5,731 nucleotides of DNA from an uncultured Eubacteriales bacterium. GTDB taxonomy: Bacteria > Bacillota > Clostridia > Peptostreptococcales > Anaerovoracaceae. Location of the stretch: contig CADBQT010000032.1 of NCBI GenBank assembly GCA_902796875.1, forward strand, positions 1 through 5,731. The letters run 5' to 3'. The position numbers and the translations under genes were made by a program. The notes under the pieces were generated by a model. That model was not told the DNA's origin. It saw only the letters and a list, made by a program, of their open reading frames with translations, and did not search any database. Shown here one piece after another: positions 4,836 to 5,731 of the stretch (position 1 is its first letter; every line of letters starts with the position of its first letter).

Positions 4836-5731
4836 AGATCGCCTTTCACACCTTAGGGTGCAAAGTCAATCAATACGAATCCGAAGCCATGGCCCAGGCC
4901 TTCCGCCGTCAGGGCCATGAGATCGTGGGCGAGGGAGACTTCGCCGATGTTTACGTGATCAATACCTGTACGGTGACGGCCATCGCCGACCGGAAATCCC
5001 GCCAGTACATCCGCCGGATGAAACGGGTGAATCCGGACAGCGTCATCGCCGTAACGGGGTGCTATGTCCAGATCGATCCGGAGAAGGTGGCCGCCATCGA
5101 AGGGGTGGATATCATCACCGGGACTAACGAGAAACACAGCATCCCCGGTTACGTGGAGGAGTTCCTGGCCGAACGGGATAAGGCCGGGACGGAAGAGTCG
5201 CCCACCGCGAAAGCGAGCCCGGTCGGTGAAGACGCCGGTCCCCGCCGGTGCATCCATCCTCTTGGGGATCTTTCGGAGTACGAGGATTCCGGGATCGTCA
5301 CCAGCGCCGAGGGCCGCACCCGTGCCTACATCAAGATCGAGGACGGATGCGACCGGTTCTGCAGCTACTGCGTGATTCCCTACGCCAGGGGCCCGGTGAG
5401 GAGCCGGCCTTTGGGAGAGATCGTGGAGGAAGCCCGCCGCCTCATCGGAGAAGGGTACCGGGAGATCGTGCTCACCGGGATCAACACCGCCCTCTACGGG
5501 ACGGAGAGCAGATCCGGCAGAGGCGAGGGAGATCCCTCCGGTAAAGACGAGGGAGCCCCCTCCGGCATCGAGCCGGTCATCGCCGCATTGGATTCCCTGG
5601 AGGGAGATTTCCGCATCCGCCTCAGCTCCCTGGAGCCGGCGGTGGTCAATGGGGAGTTCGTCGAAAAACTCTTTGCTTACGATAAGCTGTGCCATCATCT
5701 CCATCTTTCCGCCCAGAGCGGAAGCGACCGG
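4832..5731 (+). CDS. mtaB: tRNA (N6-L-threonylcarbamoyladenosine(37)-C2)-methylthiotransferase MtaB (3' partial)
   Basis: MtaB is a radical-SAM iron-sulfur enzyme that converts t6A37 to ms2t6A37 in ANN-decoding tRNAs. The window holds the first 300 codons with no stop. The N-terminal UPF0004-type domain has HTLGCKVNQYESE (6-18) and the auxiliary-cluster cysteines Cys10, Cys46 (NTCTVT) and Cys77 (TGCY). The radical-SAM CxxxCxxC motif is Cys173-Cys177-Cys180 (EDGCDRFCSYCVIPYARG). TLGCKVNQ separates it from MiaB and RimO. RISS-like RLSSLEP (263-269) and HLHLSAQSGSD (289-299) follow as in the family. About 130 C-terminal residues, including the TRAM domain, are outside the window. Two stretches look inserted relative to B. 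subtilis MtaB as I recall it: a charged linker around 114-140 and a Gly/Asp/Ser-rich loop at 224-245 with an 8-residue repeat. The ATG overlaps the upstream stop (ATGA); the nearest Shine-Dalgarno-like AAGGAG (4812-4817) is 14 nt away, so initiation probably relies on coupling. Confidence 0.95.
   Translation, partial: MKIAFHTLGCKVNQYESEAMAQAFRRQGHEIVGEGDFADVYVINTCTVTAIADRKSRQYIRRMKRVNPDSVIAVTGCYVQIDPEKVAAIEGVDIITGTNEKHSIPGYVEEFLAERDKAGTEESPTAKASPVGEDAGPRRCIHPLGDLSEYEDSGIVTSAEGRTRAYIKIEDGCDRFCSYCVIPYARGPVRSRPLGEIVEEARRLIGEGYREIVLTGINTALYGTESRSGRGEGDPSGKDEGAPSGIEPVIAALDSLEGDFRIRLSSLEPAVVNGEFVEKLFAYDKLCHHLHLSAQSGSDR
5516..5563 (+). repeat. In-frame 24-bp tandem duplication inside mtaB
   Basis: Two adjacent 24-bp units (5516-5539 and 5540-5563) match at 19 of 24 positions, including an identical 8-base core (GACGAGGG versus GGCGAGGG region) and the shared end CCCTCC. 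They encode GRGEGDPS and GKDEGAPS at residues 229-244. Each unit also contains a GAGGGA...CCCTC inverted repeat that could form a small hairpin. The repeat lies in a loop between LTGINTALYG and the next helix, outside the cluster-binding motifs. Confidence 0.7.

Noticed and set aside
4853..5704. A 283-codon minus-strand open frame opposite mtaB
   Set aside because: The + strand frame has all MtaB cysteine motifs; the antisense product has none of any family.
175..5731. High frequency of GATC sites through the genes
   Set aside because: It follows from preferred ATC codons for Ile after codons ending in G and from GAT-C contexts; no clustering suggests a special function.

Overview
The window is about 5.7 kb of gene-dense, GC-rich (roughly 60% by eye) bacterial DNA, with every supported gene on the + strand. 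Strong AGGAGG-type ribosome binding sites, a sigma-A type promoter, an EF-G paralogue typical of Gram-positive bacteria, and the prmA-rsmE-(x)-mtaB order all suggest a GC-rich Firmicute, probably a clostridial anaerobe. This placement is inference from gene order and protein style.

Layout: positions 1-65 hold the last 20 codons of an upstream gene, with a hydrophobic stretch and an Arg-rich tail. Positions 66-174 form an intergenic region with a very good promoter (TTGCAA, 17 bp spacer, extended TG-n-TAAAAT), an operator-like palindrome over the -35 box and an 8-bp tandem repeat in the short leader. Positions 175-2118 encode an EF-G-like translational GTPase of the compact EF-G2 type. Positions 2119-2199 carry a perfect 12-bp GC-rich hairpin that ends directly before the Shine-Dalgarno of the next gene.

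From 2200 to the window end is a tightly packed, translationally coupled operon. It runs prmA (ribosomal protein L11 methyltransferase), rsmE (16S rRNA m3U1498 methyltransferase), a D-2-hydroxyacid dehydrogenase, and mtaB (tRNA ms2t6A37 methylthiotransferase, cut by the window end). The junctions are ATGA, TAG|ATG and ATGA.

Apart from the dehydrogenase, the genes all serve the translation machinery: translocation or ribosome rescue (EF-G-like), ribosomal protein modification, rRNA modification and tRNA modification. The dehydrogenase is a metabolic enzyme inserted in an otherwise well-known cluster. It also has a shortened nucleotide-binding fold and an Arg where the NAD-binding acidic residue is expected.

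I see no mobile element, CRISPR array, RNA gene or defence system, and no clear sign of an undescribed system. The best leads are the hairpin at the prmA start, the operator-like site upstream of the EF-G paralogue, the substituted GTPase motifs of that paralogue, the unusual dehydrogenase, and the recent-looking tandem repeat inside mtaB.
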